A stretch of 43,497 nucleotides of DNA from contig CAVDSU010000007.1 in NCBI GenBank assembly GCA_963611685.1, forward strand, positions 1 to 43,497, read 5' to 3'. Origin of the DNA: UBA1724 sp963611685 (GTDB taxonomy: Bacteria; Verrucomicrobiota; Lentisphaeria; Oligosphaerales; Oligosphaeraceae). The notes below the pieces were generated by a model, which did no database searches, was not told where the DNA came from, and worked only from the letters and a program-made list of their open reading frames with translations. Below are positions 6,896-16,122 of the stretch, piece after piece; position 1 is the first letter of the stretch, and each line of letters opens with the position of its first letter. The position numbers were made by a program, and so were the translations under genes.

Positions 6896-8830
6896 CTAAT
6901 TCTTCATGGAATCCCTTCGGGACGACAGTTCTTCCCATCGGGCGTAGAGCTTTTCGACGTCTGCCTTTGCGGCGTCCATTTCCTGGGTGAGTTCCTGGGT
7001 GCGTGCGCCGTATTTTTCGTGGAAGTTCGGGTCTGCGAAGATTGCCTCGATGGAAGCGACCTTTTCTTCGGCGGCGAGGATTGCGTCCTCCATTCCCTCC
7101 CATTCCCGCTGTTCCTTCCAGGTCAGGCGGGGTTTCGAGGCATGGCGGTTTCCGGAGGGCTCCGGCGCGCTGTTCTGGGATTTCGTGGCGGCCTGCTGTT
7201 GTGCGGCCTGCTGTTGTGCGGCCAGTCGCTGCGCGCGCTTTTCCAGATAATACTGGTAGTCGCCGTGCTGGAAGACCACCCTGCCCTCTCCCTCGAATGC
7301 CAGGATATCGGTGCAGACGCGATTGAGGAAATATCGGTCGTGGGAGATCACGGCCACGCACCCCGGGAATTCCATGAGGGACTCCTCCAGGACGCGGAGA
7401 GTCGTCAAATCCAGGTCGTTTGTGGGCTCATCCAGCAGGAGGAAATTTCCGCCGCGCTTCAGGACCTTCGCCAGCAGCAGGCGATTTCGTTCGCCGCCGG
7501 AGAGTTCTCCCACGTGGGTAGTGATCTCCTCGTCTTGGAAGAGGAAGCGTCGGAGATAGGTCCAGACGGCCACCTTCTGATGGCCGAACATCACGAAGTC
7601 GTTTCCCTCGCCGATCTCCTCCAGCACGGTCTTGCTGTTATCGAGGGTCGTGCGGTGCTGGTCCACGTAGTTGAACTCCACCTTGGGACCCACCTGGAGA
7701 GTGCCGCCAGTGGGCGTGAGCTCTCCCAGAAGGAGCTTCAGGAGACTCGTCTTGCCCAGGCCATTGCGCCCCAGGATTCCCAGGCGCATTCCGCGGGTGA
7801 ATTCCAGGGAGAGATCGTGGAAGAGGAGGTTTCCGTTTCGCTCCAGGGACACATTTTTCAGGGAGACAATGCGGTCCCCGAAGGGCGCGGGGGGCGGCAT
7901 CAGGACCTCCGCTTCCCGCTCCACGGGGGGCGGAGCGGCATTTACCGCCTCATTGAAACGCTGGATGCGGCTCCAGGACTTCGTGCCGCGCGCCTGGGGA
8001 CCCCGGCGAATCCAGTCGATCTCCCGGCGGATGAAGGAGAGCCGACGCTCTTCATTCTGGCGATTTTCCTCCTCACGGAGCGCCTTCTTGCGGAGATACT
8101 CGCTGTAATTTCCGGGATAGCTATAGAGGACGCCGGCCTGGAGTTCCAGGATGCGGGAGCAGACCCGATCCAGGAAGTAGCGGTCGTGGGTCACGAAGAG
8201 ACAGGTTCCGCGCAGGCGGTTGAGGTAGTCTTCCAACCACTGGATGGTCTCGGTATCCAAGTGGTTTGTGGGCTCGTCCAAGAGCAGCAATTCCGGTCGG
8301 TCGATGAGTGCGCGGCAGAGTGCGACGCGGCGTTTTTCGCCGCCGGAGAGCTGTCCTGCGGGGCGTTGGAGTTCGGGGACTGCCAGGGAGGTCGCCAGTT
8401 CCTGGAGGCGGGTCTCCAGCGTCCAGCCCTGTCGGGCGCCAATCTCGCGCTCCAGATTCGACCACTCCGCCTGCGAGAGGGAGGGATCGTGTCGCTCGTA
8501 GCGCGCCAAGAGCTCCAGGGTATCGTGGGCGCCCTCCAGGATATTCTCGCGGACGGTGCGCTCCGGATCCAGCTTCACCTCCTGGGGGAGATAGGCGCAA
8601 CGGAGGAGCTTCCGGGTCACGATATCGCCGGAATAGAAGTGTTCGTGTCCGGAAAGGATGCGCAGCAGGAGGGATTTTCCGGCGCCATTTCTACCCACGA
8701 GTCCCACGCGCTCGCCCTCCCGCACCAGCAGCTCCTGGTGGTCCAACAGCACGCGGGTGCCGATATTCGCGCACAGATCCGTGGCGGAGAGGACCACGGG
8801 AGCGCCGCTTCCCTGCAGTTGTTCGCCCAT
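6896..8830 (-). CDS. uup: ABC-F family ATPase Uup
   Basis: A 644-residue soluble protein with two ABC ATPase domains and no membrane segment. Domain 1 has GRNGAGKS (46-53), LSGGEKRRVAL and LLLLDEPTNHLD; domain 2 has GRNGLGKT, LSGGERNRLLLA and FLLLDEPTNDLD. The linker between them is Arg/Glu-rich, as expected for the ribosome E-site reader of ABC-F proteins. A C-terminal coiled coil (roughly the last 70 residues, starting TWKEQREWEGME) is typical of Uup rather than EttA. The ATG at 8830 follows the stop of the methyltransferase gene by 5 bp, so the two are probably one transcript. Uup proteins act in ribosome function and suppress transposon excision in E. coli. Confidence 0.92.
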   Translation of the reverse strand: MGEQLQGSGAPVVLSATDLCANIGTRVLLDHQELLVREGERVGLVGRNGAGKSLLLRILSGHEHFYSGDIVTRKLLRCAYLPQEVKLDPERTVRENILEGAHDTLELLARYERHDPSLSQAEWSNLEREIGARQGWTLETRLQELATSLAVPELQRPAGQLSGGEKRRVALCRALIDRPELLLLDEPTNHLDTETIQWLEDYLNRLRGTCLFVTHDRYFLDRVCSRILELQAGVLYSYPGNYSEYLRKKALREEENRQNEERRLSFIRREIDWIRRGPQARGTKSWSRIQRFNEAVNAAPPPVEREAEVLMPPPAPFGDRIVSLKNVSLERNGNLLFHDLSLEFTRGMRLGILGRNGLGKTSLLKLLLGELTPTGGTLQVGPKVEFNYVDQHRTTLDNSKTVLEEIGEGNDFVMFGHQKVAVWTYLRRFLFQDEEITTHVGELSGGERNRLLLAKVLKRGGNFLLLDEPTNDLDLTTLRVLEESLMEFPGCVAVISHDRYFLNRVCTDILAFEGEGRVVFQHGDYQYYLEKRAQRLAAQQQAAQQQAATKSQNSAPEPSGNRHASKPRLTWKEQREWEGMEDAILAAEEKVASIEAIFADPNFHEKYGARTQELTQEMDAAKADVEKLYARWEELSSRRDSMKN

Positions 8831-8835
8831 GATGA

Positions 8836-9966
8836 CTACACCTCGTAGATCGTGAGCTGGCAGTCGATATTGCCGTTCTTGAGGGGAAAGCGCTCCACGG
8901 GGCGCAGGGGAATGCAGCGCACGCACTGCGGCGCGCCGGCCAAGACCGCCACGCGGCAGTTCTTCAGACGCGCGACCGCATTTCCGAATTCCTGATAGAG
9001 GCGGTTATCGCCATCCAGTCGAACGCCGTAGGGGGGATTGGTGACCACCAGCCGGCGCTGTCCATCGCTCTGGAGATCCCGCAGGCGGATGGGTCGGAAG
9101 GAGATCTTTCCCGCCAGACCGGCGCCGCGGGCATTCTGTTCGGCGAGTTCCAAGACGCGGGGATCCAGGTCGCAACCCGTGATCTTCGGGAGTTGCCCCG
9201 TGGCTTTGCGACGGGCCTCGCCGCGCAACTCCCGCATGCGGTCGGCCTGCACGGCGCCAAAATTCGCCCATCGTTCGAAGCCGAAGCGCTTCCGGAAGAT
9301 TCCGGGAGCGATGTTGGCGGCCCACATGGCGCCCTCCACCAAGAGCGTCCCGGAACCGCACATGGGATCCAAGAGCGGCGCTTGTCCATCCCAGTCCGTG
9401 AGTCGGAGGATTGCGGCAGCGAGAGTCTCCTTGAGGGGCGCCTCGCCACCGGACACGCGGTATCCGCGCTTAAAGAGCGGCTCGCCGGAGAGATCCAGGT
9501 AGACCGTGGCGCGCTCACGCCCCCAATAGACGAATGCGCGCACATCGGGATCGGTGCGGGAGACCATGGAGCGCTCGCCATGGAAGAGCCGCCGCTGCCG
9601 ATCCACGATGGCGTCCTTGAGGCGCACGGCCACAAAATCGGGATTTTCGCCGCAGGAGGGATGCGCGTATGCGCCGCAGGCGATTTCCTGTGCGGGGGTC
9701 AGGTAGTTTTCCCAGCAGAGTGCGCTTGCGCCCTCGTAGAGCTGGTCCAGCGAGCGTGCGGGGAAGCGTCCCAGCACCAGCATGACGCGCTGGGAGATCC
9801 GGCTATGGAGGCAGCATTTCCAGCCGTCTTCCAGGGTGCCGAAGAAGGGGATTCCGCCTGAATTGAGTCGTGCAGAGCGAAAGCCGAGATCCTGCAGCTC
9901 CTCGCGCAGCACACCCTCGGTGCCCGGAGCCGCCGTGGCGTAAAATTCCAATGCGTCTTGTTTCAT
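8836..9966 (-). CDS. rlmL: THUMP-domain class I RNA methyltransferase (RlmL N-domain type)
   Basis: A 376-residue protein with an N-terminal ferredoxin-like/THUMP region (about 1-160) and a Rossmann methyltransferase domain holding LDPMCGSGTLLVEGA (SAM binding) and the catalytic N-P-P-Y in VTNPPYG. This architecture is that of the guanine-N2 methyltransferase acting on 23S rRNA (RlmL N-terminal half, YpsC). The second, RlmK-like half of the E. coli protein is absent, as in many bacteria. The gene lies directly upstream of uup with 5 bp between them. Its own upstream region is lost in the N gap. The exact target base is inferred from the family. Confidence 0.88.
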   Translation of the reverse strand: MKQDALEFYATAAPGTEGVLREELQDLGFRSARLNSGGIPFFGTLEDGWKCCLHSRISQRVMLVLGRFPARSLDQLYEGASALCWENYLTPAQEIACGAYAHPSCGENPDFVAVRLKDAIVDRQRRLFHGERSMVSRTDPDVRAFVYWGRERATVYLDLSGEPLFKRGYRVSGGEAPLKETLAAAILRLTDWDGQAPLLDPMCGSGTLLVEGAMWAANIAPGIFRKRFGFERWANFGAVQADRMRELRGEARRKATGQLPKITGCDLDPRVLELAEQNARGAGLAGKISFRPIRLRDLQSDGQRRLVVTNPPYGVRLDGDNRLYQEFGNAVARLKNCRVAVLAGAPQCVRCIPLRPVERFPLKNGNIDCQLTIYEV

Positions 9967-10011
9967 GATGAAAGGCTTTTTTTACCACCGAATACACGGA
10001 GTTTTTTTACC

Positions 10012-10254
10012 NNNNNNNNNNNNNNNNNNNNNNNNNNNNNNNNNNNNNNNNNNNNNNNNNNNNNNNNNNNNNNNNNNNNNNNNNNNNNNNNNNNNNNNNN
10101 NNNNNNNNNNNNNNNNNNNNNNNNNNNNNNNNNNNNNNNNNNNNNNNNNNNNNNNNNNNNNNNNNNNNNNNNNNNNNNNNNNNNNNNNNNNNNNNNNNNN
10201 NNNNNNNNNNNNNNNNNNNNNNNNNNNNNNNNNNNNNNNNNNNNNNNNNNNNNN
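10012..10254. other. Assembly gap (run of N)
   Basis: 243 unresolved bases. The left flank ends in ACCACCGAATACACGGAG and a T-run; the right flank starts in a 20-bp tandem repeat whose reverse complement (ACCACGGAAGAC) resembles the left flank. The gap most likely sits inside one repeat array. The promoter of the rlmL-uup unit may be in it. Confidence 0.95.
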
Positions 10255-10309
10255 GTCTTCCGTGGTTAATCCCCGTCTTCCGTGGTTAATCCCCGTCTTC
10301 CGTGGTTGG
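10255..10309. repeat. 20-bp tandem repeat at the gap edge
   Basis: Two complete units of GTCTTCCGTGGTTAATCCCC and a third of 15 bp follow directly after the N run. There is no spacer between units, so this is not a CRISPR array. Confidence 0.9.
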
Positions 10310-10312
10310 AGA

Positions 10313-10558
10313 TTACTTCCCTGGATGGAGTTTTCGGACCAATGCCAGTTCGCGGTCGAAGAGGTGTCCGCGCTGCATGAGTTCCTGGAGCTTATCCTCC
10401 AGGGTATCCCAATTTTCGGCGGTGGGTTCGCCGTCCTCCCACTTTTCGGCGTCGTCGGGTCGGAAGCGCCAGCGGAGGGTATCCGCAAAGAACTCCACGC
10501 GCACCTGCCGTTTGCCGCCAGGGAACTCCTTGTCAAGCCAGCCGATGGGTCGTCGCAT
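10313..10558 (-). CDS. Small conserved-looking protein of unknown function next to kdsD
   Basis: An 81-residue soluble protein, rich in charged and Trp residues (about eight Arg, four Trp), with no signal peptide or membrane segment. It starts MRRPIGWLDKEFPGGKRQ and has a basic N-terminal part followed by an acidic helix-like part (PTAENWDTLEDKLQEL). I do not recognise the family. It begins 24 bp after the kdsD stop on the same strand, so it is probably co-transcribed with kdsD. It ends at the edge of the tandem repeat. Its codon use resembles its neighbours and no competing frame explains it better. Confidence 0.6.
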   Translation of the reverse strand: MRRPIGWLDKEFPGGKRQVRVEFFADTLRWRFRPDDAEKWEDGEPTAENWDTLEDKLQELMQRGHLFDRELALVRKLHPGK

Positions 10559-10582
10559 CTGGGGTCTCCTTCCGTCGGGGCT

Positions 10583-11584
10583 CTACATCACCTTGAACTT
10601 GGGGAGATCCTGGATATCGACCATCCCCACGAAACGACCCTCGTCGTCCACCGCCACCACATCATCGATCTTCCGATTTTCGATGAGCTTGAGGATTTCC
10701 ACCGCCATCTGCTTCTGGTTGATGGCAACGGGGTGCTTCGTCATGACGGACTCGATGGATTCCTGGAGGACCTTGTCGTTGTTGGTCATGGCGCGGCGGA
10801 AGTCGCCGTCGGTGAAGATTCCCAGGAGGAGATTCTGGTCGTCCACGATGGCGGTGGCGCCATCGCGCGCCTTGGTCATTGCCAGGAGCGCCTCGCGGAC
10901 GGTGGCGGTGGGCTTCACCACGGCGCAGCGCTCGCCGGTACGCATGCAGTCCTTCACGGTGAGCGTGATGGTGCGTCCGATGGCGCCGGCGGGGTGGTTC
11001 ATGGCGTAGTCGGAGAGCTGGAAGTCCTGGCAGTCCAGAAGGACCAGCGCCAGGGCGTCACCGAGTGCCAGCAGTGCGGTGGTGGTGGTGGTGGGTGCCA
11101 GATTGAAGGGGCACGCCTCCCGTTCCACGGGCATGGGCACCACCAGGTCGGAGAAGCCGGCCAGCCGGGAGTCGCTCTTGCCGGTGATGCCGGCGATGGG
11201 GACTCCCATGCGCTTGACGGCGGGCAGGACGCGCAGGAGCTCGTCGGTTTCGCCGGAGTAGCTGACGGCCAGGAGGAGATCCTGGGGGGAGACCACGCCC
11301 AGATCGCCGTGCATGGCTTCCACGGGATGCATGAAGACCGCGCGGGCGCCGGTGGAGGCCAGGGTGGCGGCCAGCTTCTTGGAGATGTGGCCGCTCTTGC
11401 CTACGCCGCACAACACCAGCTTGCCGCCCGCATGGAGAATCTCCAGGCACTTGCGCACAAGAGCAACGAAGGGCTCGCCCAATTCGTCGCGGACCTTCTT
11501 CACACCGGCAATCTCTACGTCCATCACCTCACGGGCACGGGAGAGGATGCTCTGGGAATCCGTATTCTTCAGTTCCTTGTTCAT
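10583..11584 (-). CDS. kdsD: D-arabinose-5-phosphate isomerase (KpsF/GutQ family)
   Basis: A 333-residue enzyme that interconverts ribulose-5-phosphate and arabinose-5-phosphate, the first step of Kdo synthesis for lipopolysaccharide. The SIS domain (about 40-200) has the family motifs GVGKSGHISKKLAATLASTG and the HPVEAMHGDLG loop with its two histidines. Two CBS domains follow (about 215-333), starting at KDCM and SVMTKHP. Full length matches the family. The protein implies an LPS-type outer membrane. Upstream is a 254-bp region filled by the composite repeat and a hairpin. The small gene at 10313-10558 follows. Confidence 0.93.
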   Translation of the reverse strand: MNKELKNTDSQSILSRAREVMDVEIAGVKKVRDELGEPFVALVRKCLEILHAGGKLVLCGVGKSGHISKKLAATLASTGARAVFMHPVEAMHGDLGVVSPQDLLLAVSYSGETDELLRVLPAVKRMGVPIAGITGKSDSRLAGFSDLVVPMPVEREACPFNLAPTTTTTALLALGDALALVLLDCQDFQLSDYAMNHPAGAIGRTITLTVKDCMRTGERCAVVKPTATVREALLAMTKARDGATAIVDDQNLLLGIFTDGDFRRAMTNNDKVLQESIESVMTKHPVAINQKQMAVEILKLIENRKIDDVVAVDDEGRFVGMVDIQDLPKFKVM

Positions 11585-11838
11585 GGATTGTCTCTTGATT
11601 GTTTTATGAAATTAGGGAAAAGGCGAGTTCACGGCGCGCGAGAACGCGCCGTAAGTTCTTTAGTACTTAGTACTTAGTGGCTAGTGGTTAGTGGCAAGGT
11701 CGCTGCGCGGCTCTTCCGCCTACCGGCGGTACGGTGCCGCCCCCGGCGGGGAATCCCGGCGCGGGGTTTCGGCGAATGTCGAAACCCTGGCCAAATTTCC
11801 TCCTTCCTCCTTCCTCCTTCCTCCTTTTTTCAGTATGC
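11585..11838. repeat. Composite intergenic repeat (copy 2)
   Basis: From left to right: a hairpin ACGGCGCG/CGCGCCGT (about 11630-11652), TAGTACTTAG/TAGTGGCTAG iterations (11661-11693), a module AAGGTCGCTGCGCGGCTCTT with a CCGCC-TACC-GGCGG hairpin (11696-11729), a GGCGCGGGGTTTCGGCGA module, CCCTGGCCAAA, and a CCTCCTT tract repeated four times up to TTTTTTCA at 11832. The palindrome with CCCGCC/GGCGGG arms is missing from this copy. The region separates kdsD from the HEAT-repeat gene. Confidence 0.75.
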
Positions 11839-13338
11839 CTAGTGTGCCAGGCGGGTCTTGATCCTTTCCGCCAGGGAGGCGTCGGTGCAGTGTGGCAGCC
11901 AGCGCTGGAGGGCGTTGCGGAATTCGGCGTCCTGTCGATGGGAGCGCAGGAGGCCCTTCGCCGCCGTGCTTTGGAGCGAGGGATCGGGGTCTTCGAGAGT
12001 CGCCAGGAGGAGATCCTCCCAGCCCTCGGGGTGGAGAGTAGGGAGGAGTTCCAGGGCCCGTTTGCGGAGGGAGAGCTCCTCATCCAGGAGCGCCTCATCC
12101 AAGGCGGAAGCGCGGAGGTCCTCGGGGAGTTGCCGCAAGAGATCCAGCACGGCCTGTCGGCAGCCGGGACGGTGACTCGTCTGGAGGAGCGAGAGCTCCT
12201 CGGAAGTGAGCTGGGATGCGCGCTGCCGGAGGAGCGAAAGCAGCACCTGCCGCGCGCGGCGATTTCCTTCCAGTCGCAAGAGTGCCTGGACAATCAGCCG
12301 GGGCGAAAGCCTGTCGGCATATCCGCGATGTCGGACCACCTGTGTCCAGAGCTCTGCCTGGAGCGAAAGCGGGAGGCTCTCGTCTGGGAAGAGCGCCTGG
12401 AGGGCGTTCCACCAGCCGTCGGCGGAGAGAGTCCAGAGGGCATCCAAGAGTCGGGAGAAGTCGTCTTCCCCGACGCCCTCGCCCTTCAGCGCGTCGGCGA
12501 TCTCGGAAGCAAGCGCCTCGGCGTCCTCGGGAGCCGCGATCTTTGCGCGGGAGAGGAGCGCCGCGGAGCGGACGCGGGAGTCGCCGTCATGCGCGAGCCC
12601 CTGGAGGACTTCGGCGGCACCGGGGCATTCCCAGAGCACGCCCGCCAGGAGCGCGCGCAATTGTGCGGAGGGGCTTTTCGCGAAGGGCGCCAGTGCCTCT
12701 ATGCGGCGTTTGGGATCGTTGCAGGAAGCGCGGGCGGCCAGGGGTATGGCGAGTGCCTGGAGTTCCCGGGGCTGGTTGGCACCCAGGAAGGGCGCCAGTG
12801 CATCGAAGGCGAGTCGTCCACCGTAGTAGGGCAGCGCCTTGAGGACATTGGCGCGGACCTGTTCATCGGGATCCGCCAGCGCCGTCTCCAGCAGCGCGGG
12901 CTCCACGGAGGCGCCGGTGGAGATCCGTGCGGAGGGCGAGAGTTTCACGTTTCCGGAGACGAAGACTCCCAGACAGGGCGCCACCTGCGAGGATGCCAGC
13001 CGGCGGTTCTGCACCTCGGGATCCCGGAGGAGCCCCAGGACCGCAGCGGCGTTCTCCCGGAGCCAGGACGGCTTTTCGGAAAGCGCCACCAGCGCGCAAT
13101 GCCGCACCGCGGCGTCGGAGTCGGAAAGCCCCTCCGCCAGCAACACAGGGACCTCCGGGAGGTCGTATTTTCCGGCCACCAGCACCGCATCCCGGCGGAT
13201 CTCCGGATTGGCGGAGGCCATGCGTTCGCGGCATTCCCGGAGAGTCTCCTGCGGGGTCTTTTCCGCCAGGAGGAGTGCCGGCGCCAGGAGTGCGGCGGCC
13301 AGGAGGAGGATTGCCGGGAGTGCGCGCATTCTTTCCAT
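11839..13338 (-). CDS. Exported HEAT-repeat protein
   Basis: A 499-residue protein with a signal peptide (MRALPAILLLAAALLAPALLLA after three extra N-terminal residues). The rest is a continuous series of about 35-40-residue HEAT-like helical pairs, with units such as NPEIRRDAVLVAGKYDLPEV, DPDEQVRANVLKALPYYGGR and DPDPSLQSTAAKGLLRSHRQ. Such solenoids are binding scaffolds; no catalytic motif is seen. It begins 6 bp after the nadE stop, so the two share a transcript. The partner is unknown. A start nine bases downstream (13329) is equally possible. Confidence 0.8.
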   Translation of the reverse strand: MERMRALPAILLLAAALLAPALLLAEKTPQETLRECRERMASANPEIRRDAVLVAGKYDLPEVPVLLAEGLSDSDAAVRHCALVALSEKPSWLRENAAAVLGLLRDPEVQNRRLASSQVAPCLGVFVSGNVKLSPSARISTGASVEPALLETALADPDEQVRANVLKALPYYGGRLAFDALAPFLGANQPRELQALAIPLAARASCNDPKRRIEALAPFAKSPSAQLRALLAGVLWECPGAAEVLQGLAHDGDSRVRSAALLSRAKIAAPEDAEALASEIADALKGEGVGEDDFSRLLDALWTLSADGWWNALQALFPDESLPLSLQAELWTQVVRHRGYADRLSPRLIVQALLRLEGNRRARQVLLSLLRQRASQLTSEELSLLQTSHRPGCRQAVLDLLRQLPEDLRASALDEALLDEELSLRKRALELLPTLHPEGWEDLLLATLEDPDPSLQSTAAKGLLRSHRQDAEFRNALQRWLPHCTDASLAERIKTRLAH

Positions 13339-13344
13339 GCGTCC

Positions 13345-15249
13345 TCAGGGCAGACGGAAGGCATCGCCCAGGGCGTCGGCGGGCATCCGCCAGTCGCCTC
13401 GGGGAGAGAGTGCGATGGTTCCCACCTTGGGACCATCGGGCATCGCGTTGCGCTTGAACTGCTGCGCGAAGAAGCGCCGGAAGAAGAGCGACAGCGTCTG
13501 GGAGACCTTCTCGGGGGAGTGCACCTCGCGGAAGACCCACTGCGCCAGGGTCAGGATGCTCTCCGGCCGCTCGCCATACTTCAGGAAGAAGTAGAGGAAG
13601 AAGTCATGGAGATCGTAGTTTCCGATGATCTCCTCGGTGAACTGCTGTCCCGGGAGCAATTCCGGCGAAACTGGGGTATCGATGACATCGCGGAGATAGA
13701 CGGCCAGCTTCGCGGGGGAGTGTTCGGCCACGTATTCCACCATGAAGCGGATGAGGGTCTTGGGGACGCCGCAGTTCACGCAATACATGGACATGTGGTC
13801 GCCATTGTAGGTGCTCCAGCCCAGGGCGATCTCGGAGAGGTCGCCGGTGCCCACCAGCAACCCGCCCTCCTGATTCGCCAAGTCCATGAGGATCTGGGTG
13901 CGTTCGCGGGCCTGGGAGTTCTCGTAGACCACGTCGGTCTTCTTCGGATCGTGTCCGATGTCCCGGAAATGCTGTTCCACGGCGGGGCCGATGGGGATCT
14001 CCCGGAGCTCGGCGCCAATCTCGGCCGTCATGCCCACCGCGTTGCCCTTGGTGCGGCTGCTGGTGCCCATGCCGGGCATGGTGACCGCCAGAATGAACTG
14101 CGGCGGCAGCGAGAGAAGCTCGCAGCACTTCGCGCAGACCAGGAGCGCCAGCGTGGAGTCCAGTCCGCCGGAGAGCCCCACCACCAGGCGCTTGGCGTGC
14201 GTGTGGGAGACGCGGCGTGCCAGGCCCGACGCCTGGATCTTCAAGATTTCCTCGCAGCGTGCGCTGCGCTCGGGGGAGTGTTCGGGGACGAAGGGGTGCT
14301 TGGGCAGATCCAGTCCGGAGAGCTCCTCCACGGTGGGGAGGACTCCCAGGCGAATGGGTGCGTGTTCGCCCTGCGGGCGTGGGCGGCAGTCGTTGAAAGA
14401 GCCCCAGCTGCGGCGCTGGGAGTCCATCCACCGGGGGACGAAATCGGCCTCGATGCTCTGGGAATCCCGCTGGAAGCGCTCGGTCTCGCCCAGGAGTCGG
14501 CCATTGCAGGCGGCGATGGCGTGTCCGCTGAAGACCAGGTCGGAGGAGGACTCCCCCACGCCGGCGCCGGCGAGGACATACATCCCCATGAGGCGGGCGC
14601 TCTGGCTGGTCACCAGCATCTTCCGGTAGTCCGCCTTGGCGACCAATTCGGGTCCGGCGGAGAGATTCAGCAGCAGCTGTGCGCCGCGCAGCGCCATATC
14701 CTGGGAAGGCGGCGTGGGCACCCAGAGATCCTCGCAGATTTCGACGCCGAAGCGGAGGGGCTGTTCCTGGGTTCCGTAGACCAATCCGGCGCCGAAGGGG
14801 ACCTCTTTGCCATGGAAGAGATAAGGCGTCCCATCGGCCTCGGAGGCGGGCCGGAACTGCCGTCGTTCATAGAATTCCCGGTATTCGGGGAGGTGGCTCT
14901 TCACGGAGAGGCCCAATAGCTCGCCATTTTGCATGACGGCGGCGCAATTGAAGAGGCGGGTCCCGCGGAGGATGGGCACGCCTGCCACCAGGACGGCGCC
15001 ATTTCCGCGGCGGGAGACCCGGCAGAGTTCGTCGAGCCCCCAGAGGGCCTCTTCCAGGAGGGTGCGCTGCTCGAAGAGATCGCCGCAGCTGTATCCGGTG
15101 ATGGACAGCTCGGGAAAGACCACCACTGCGGAACCCCGCGACACCGCGCGCTCGTAGAGCCCCGCCATCTCCCGAACATTCTCCCGGGGGGCGCCCAGGA
15201 AGAGCCGCGGCACACACGCCGTCACCCGATAAAGTCCCTCAAATCCCAC
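13345..15249 (-). CDS. nadE: Glutamine-dependent NAD+ synthetase
   Basis: A two-domain enzyme that turns deamido-NAD into NAD+ with ATP and glutamine. The N-terminal nitrilase-type amidase has the expected triad: Glu in FPELSITGYS, Lys in KSHLPEYREF, Cys in VEICEDLW. The synthetase domain has the PP-loop GLSGGLDSTLALLV. I prefer the GTG at 15249 (634 residues) because it is preceded by GGGAG and gives the usual N-terminus GFEGLYRVTACVP. An in-frame ATG at 15306 (653 residues) would add a tail not typical of the family. The HEAT-repeat gene follows 6 bp after the stop. Confidence 0.93.
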   Translation of the reverse strand: MGFEGLYRVTACVPRLFLGAPRENVREMAGLYERAVSRGSAVVVFPELSITGYSCGDLFEQRTLLEEALWGLDELCRVSRRGNGAVLVAGVPILRGTRLFNCAAVMQNGELLGLSVKSHLPEYREFYERRQFRPASEADGTPYLFHGKEVPFGAGLVYGTQEQPLRFGVEICEDLWVPTPPSQDMALRGAQLLLNLSAGPELVAKADYRKMLVTSQSARLMGMYVLAGAGVGESSSDLVFSGHAIAACNGRLLGETERFQRDSQSIEADFVPRWMDSQRRSWGSFNDCRPRPQGEHAPIRLGVLPTVEELSGLDLPKHPFVPEHSPERSARCEEILKIQASGLARRVSHTHAKRLVVGLSGGLDSTLALLVCAKCCELLSLPPQFILAVTMPGMGTSSRTKGNAVGMTAEIGAELREIPIGPAVEQHFRDIGHDPKKTDVVYENSQARERTQILMDLANQEGGLLVGTGDLSEIALGWSTYNGDHMSMYCVNCGVPKTLIRFMVEYVAEHSPAKLAVYLRDVIDTPVSPELLPGQQFTEEIIGNYDLHDFFLYFFLKYGERPESILTLAQWVFREVHSPEKVSQTLSLFFRRFFAQQFKRNAMPDGPKVGTIALSPRGDWRMPADALGDAFRLP

Positions 15250-15376
15250 GAAATGTCTTCTCCCGTAAAAATAAGGAATGCCGGAGAGGCACCGAATGGC
15301 CTCCACCGGCAGAATGAATTCATGCCCCCCACGGAACGCCGGAGGCGAGCCTCCCGCGTCCGTGTGCGGCGGCGGA

Positions 15377-16045
15377 TTACGCGTTGGGCTGAGTGTCCTG
15401 TGCCGCGGACGCGTCGGTCGCCTCGGCGGCAGGAGCCGCGGCCTCGGAATCCTCTTTTGCGACGGGGATGCTGACGAAGCGGAAGTTCACGTCGCCCAGG
15501 CACTCATCCAGGCCCAGCTGGACACGGATTTCGTCGCGCACCAGCGTGCGGAGAGTCTTGTGGGCCTCCACCAGATTGGCGCCAGCGGCGGCAGTCAGGC
15601 AGAGATCCAGGTCGCACTTGCCCTTGCGGCGCACCAGTTCCAGGCCCTTCAGGGAGACGCCGGAGACGCGGGAGACCACGCCTGCCAGGAAGCCCTTCAG
15701 CGCCTTGCGGGTGATGGCGAAATCGCCGCCCTCGTCACGGACGGTGACGGCATCCATGCGCGCGCGGCTGCAGCGGATGGCCCAGATGACGAGGATCACG
15801 AGCAACAGGAGGATGGCTCCTGCTGCGGCGCCATACCAGAAGCAGGGATTCGAGAGGCAGTCCGAGATGCAGCAGCCGGCATCGGAGAACGTGCATCCCG
15901 ACCGCGAGGCTTCCTTCGCGATCTCGGCGCCGGCCTGTGCGATCTGTTCGGCGGCGGCATTCGCGGCCTGTGCGATCTGTTCGGCGGCGGGCTCCGCCTG
16001 GGAGAGTTCCTCCACGACGGCCTGGGTCAGAGTGGCTTCATCCAT
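15377..16045 (-). CDS. AmaP-like membrane anchor with an Asp23-like domain and Cys-rich segment
   Basis: A 222-residue protein. Residues 1-47 contain two exact AAEQIAQA repeats (20-27 and 31-38). A Cys-rich stretch follows (C51, C58, C59, C63, C68). One membrane helix spans 71-90, and RCSRAR after it suggests the C-terminus is cytoplasmic. Residues about 97-200 resemble a degenerate Asp23/Gls24 fold (ITRKALKGFLAGVVSRVSGV). The tail is Ala/Glu-rich. AmaP anchors Asp23 to the membrane in Staphylococcus, and here an Asp23-family gene lies 77 bp upstream, so the same partnership is likely. Start supported by AGGAGG 11 bases before the ATG. The Cys cluster is not a feature of AmaP that I know of. 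Confidence 0.65.
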   Translation of the reverse strand: MDEATLTQAVVEELSQAEPAAEQIAQAANAAAEQIAQAGAEIAKEASRSGCTFSDAGCCISDCLSNPCFWYGAAAGAILLLLVILVIWAIRCSRARMDAVTVRDEGGDFAITRKALKGFLAGVVSRVSGVSLKGLELVRRKGKCDLDLCLTAAAGANLVEAHKTLRTLVRDEIRVQLGLDECLGDVNFRFVSIPVAKEDSEAAAPAAEATDASAAQDTQPNA

Positions 16046-16122
16046 GGTTATTCAATCCTCCTGGGTTTTGCTTGCCTGAAAGAGGGGAAGTACGGCAGGA
16101 ATGCGCCTCGGAGCGGCATCTC

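Noticed and set aside
10255..10309. Possible CRISPR array at the N gap
   Set aside because: The 20-bp units are directly adjacent with no spacers, and no cas gene is nearby.
11734..14919. A 1061-codon open frame on the plus strand
   Set aside because: It lies opposite the HEAT-repeat and nadE genes, whose proteins have clear domains. Long antisense frames are expected in GC-rich DNA, and the peptide has no recognisable domain.
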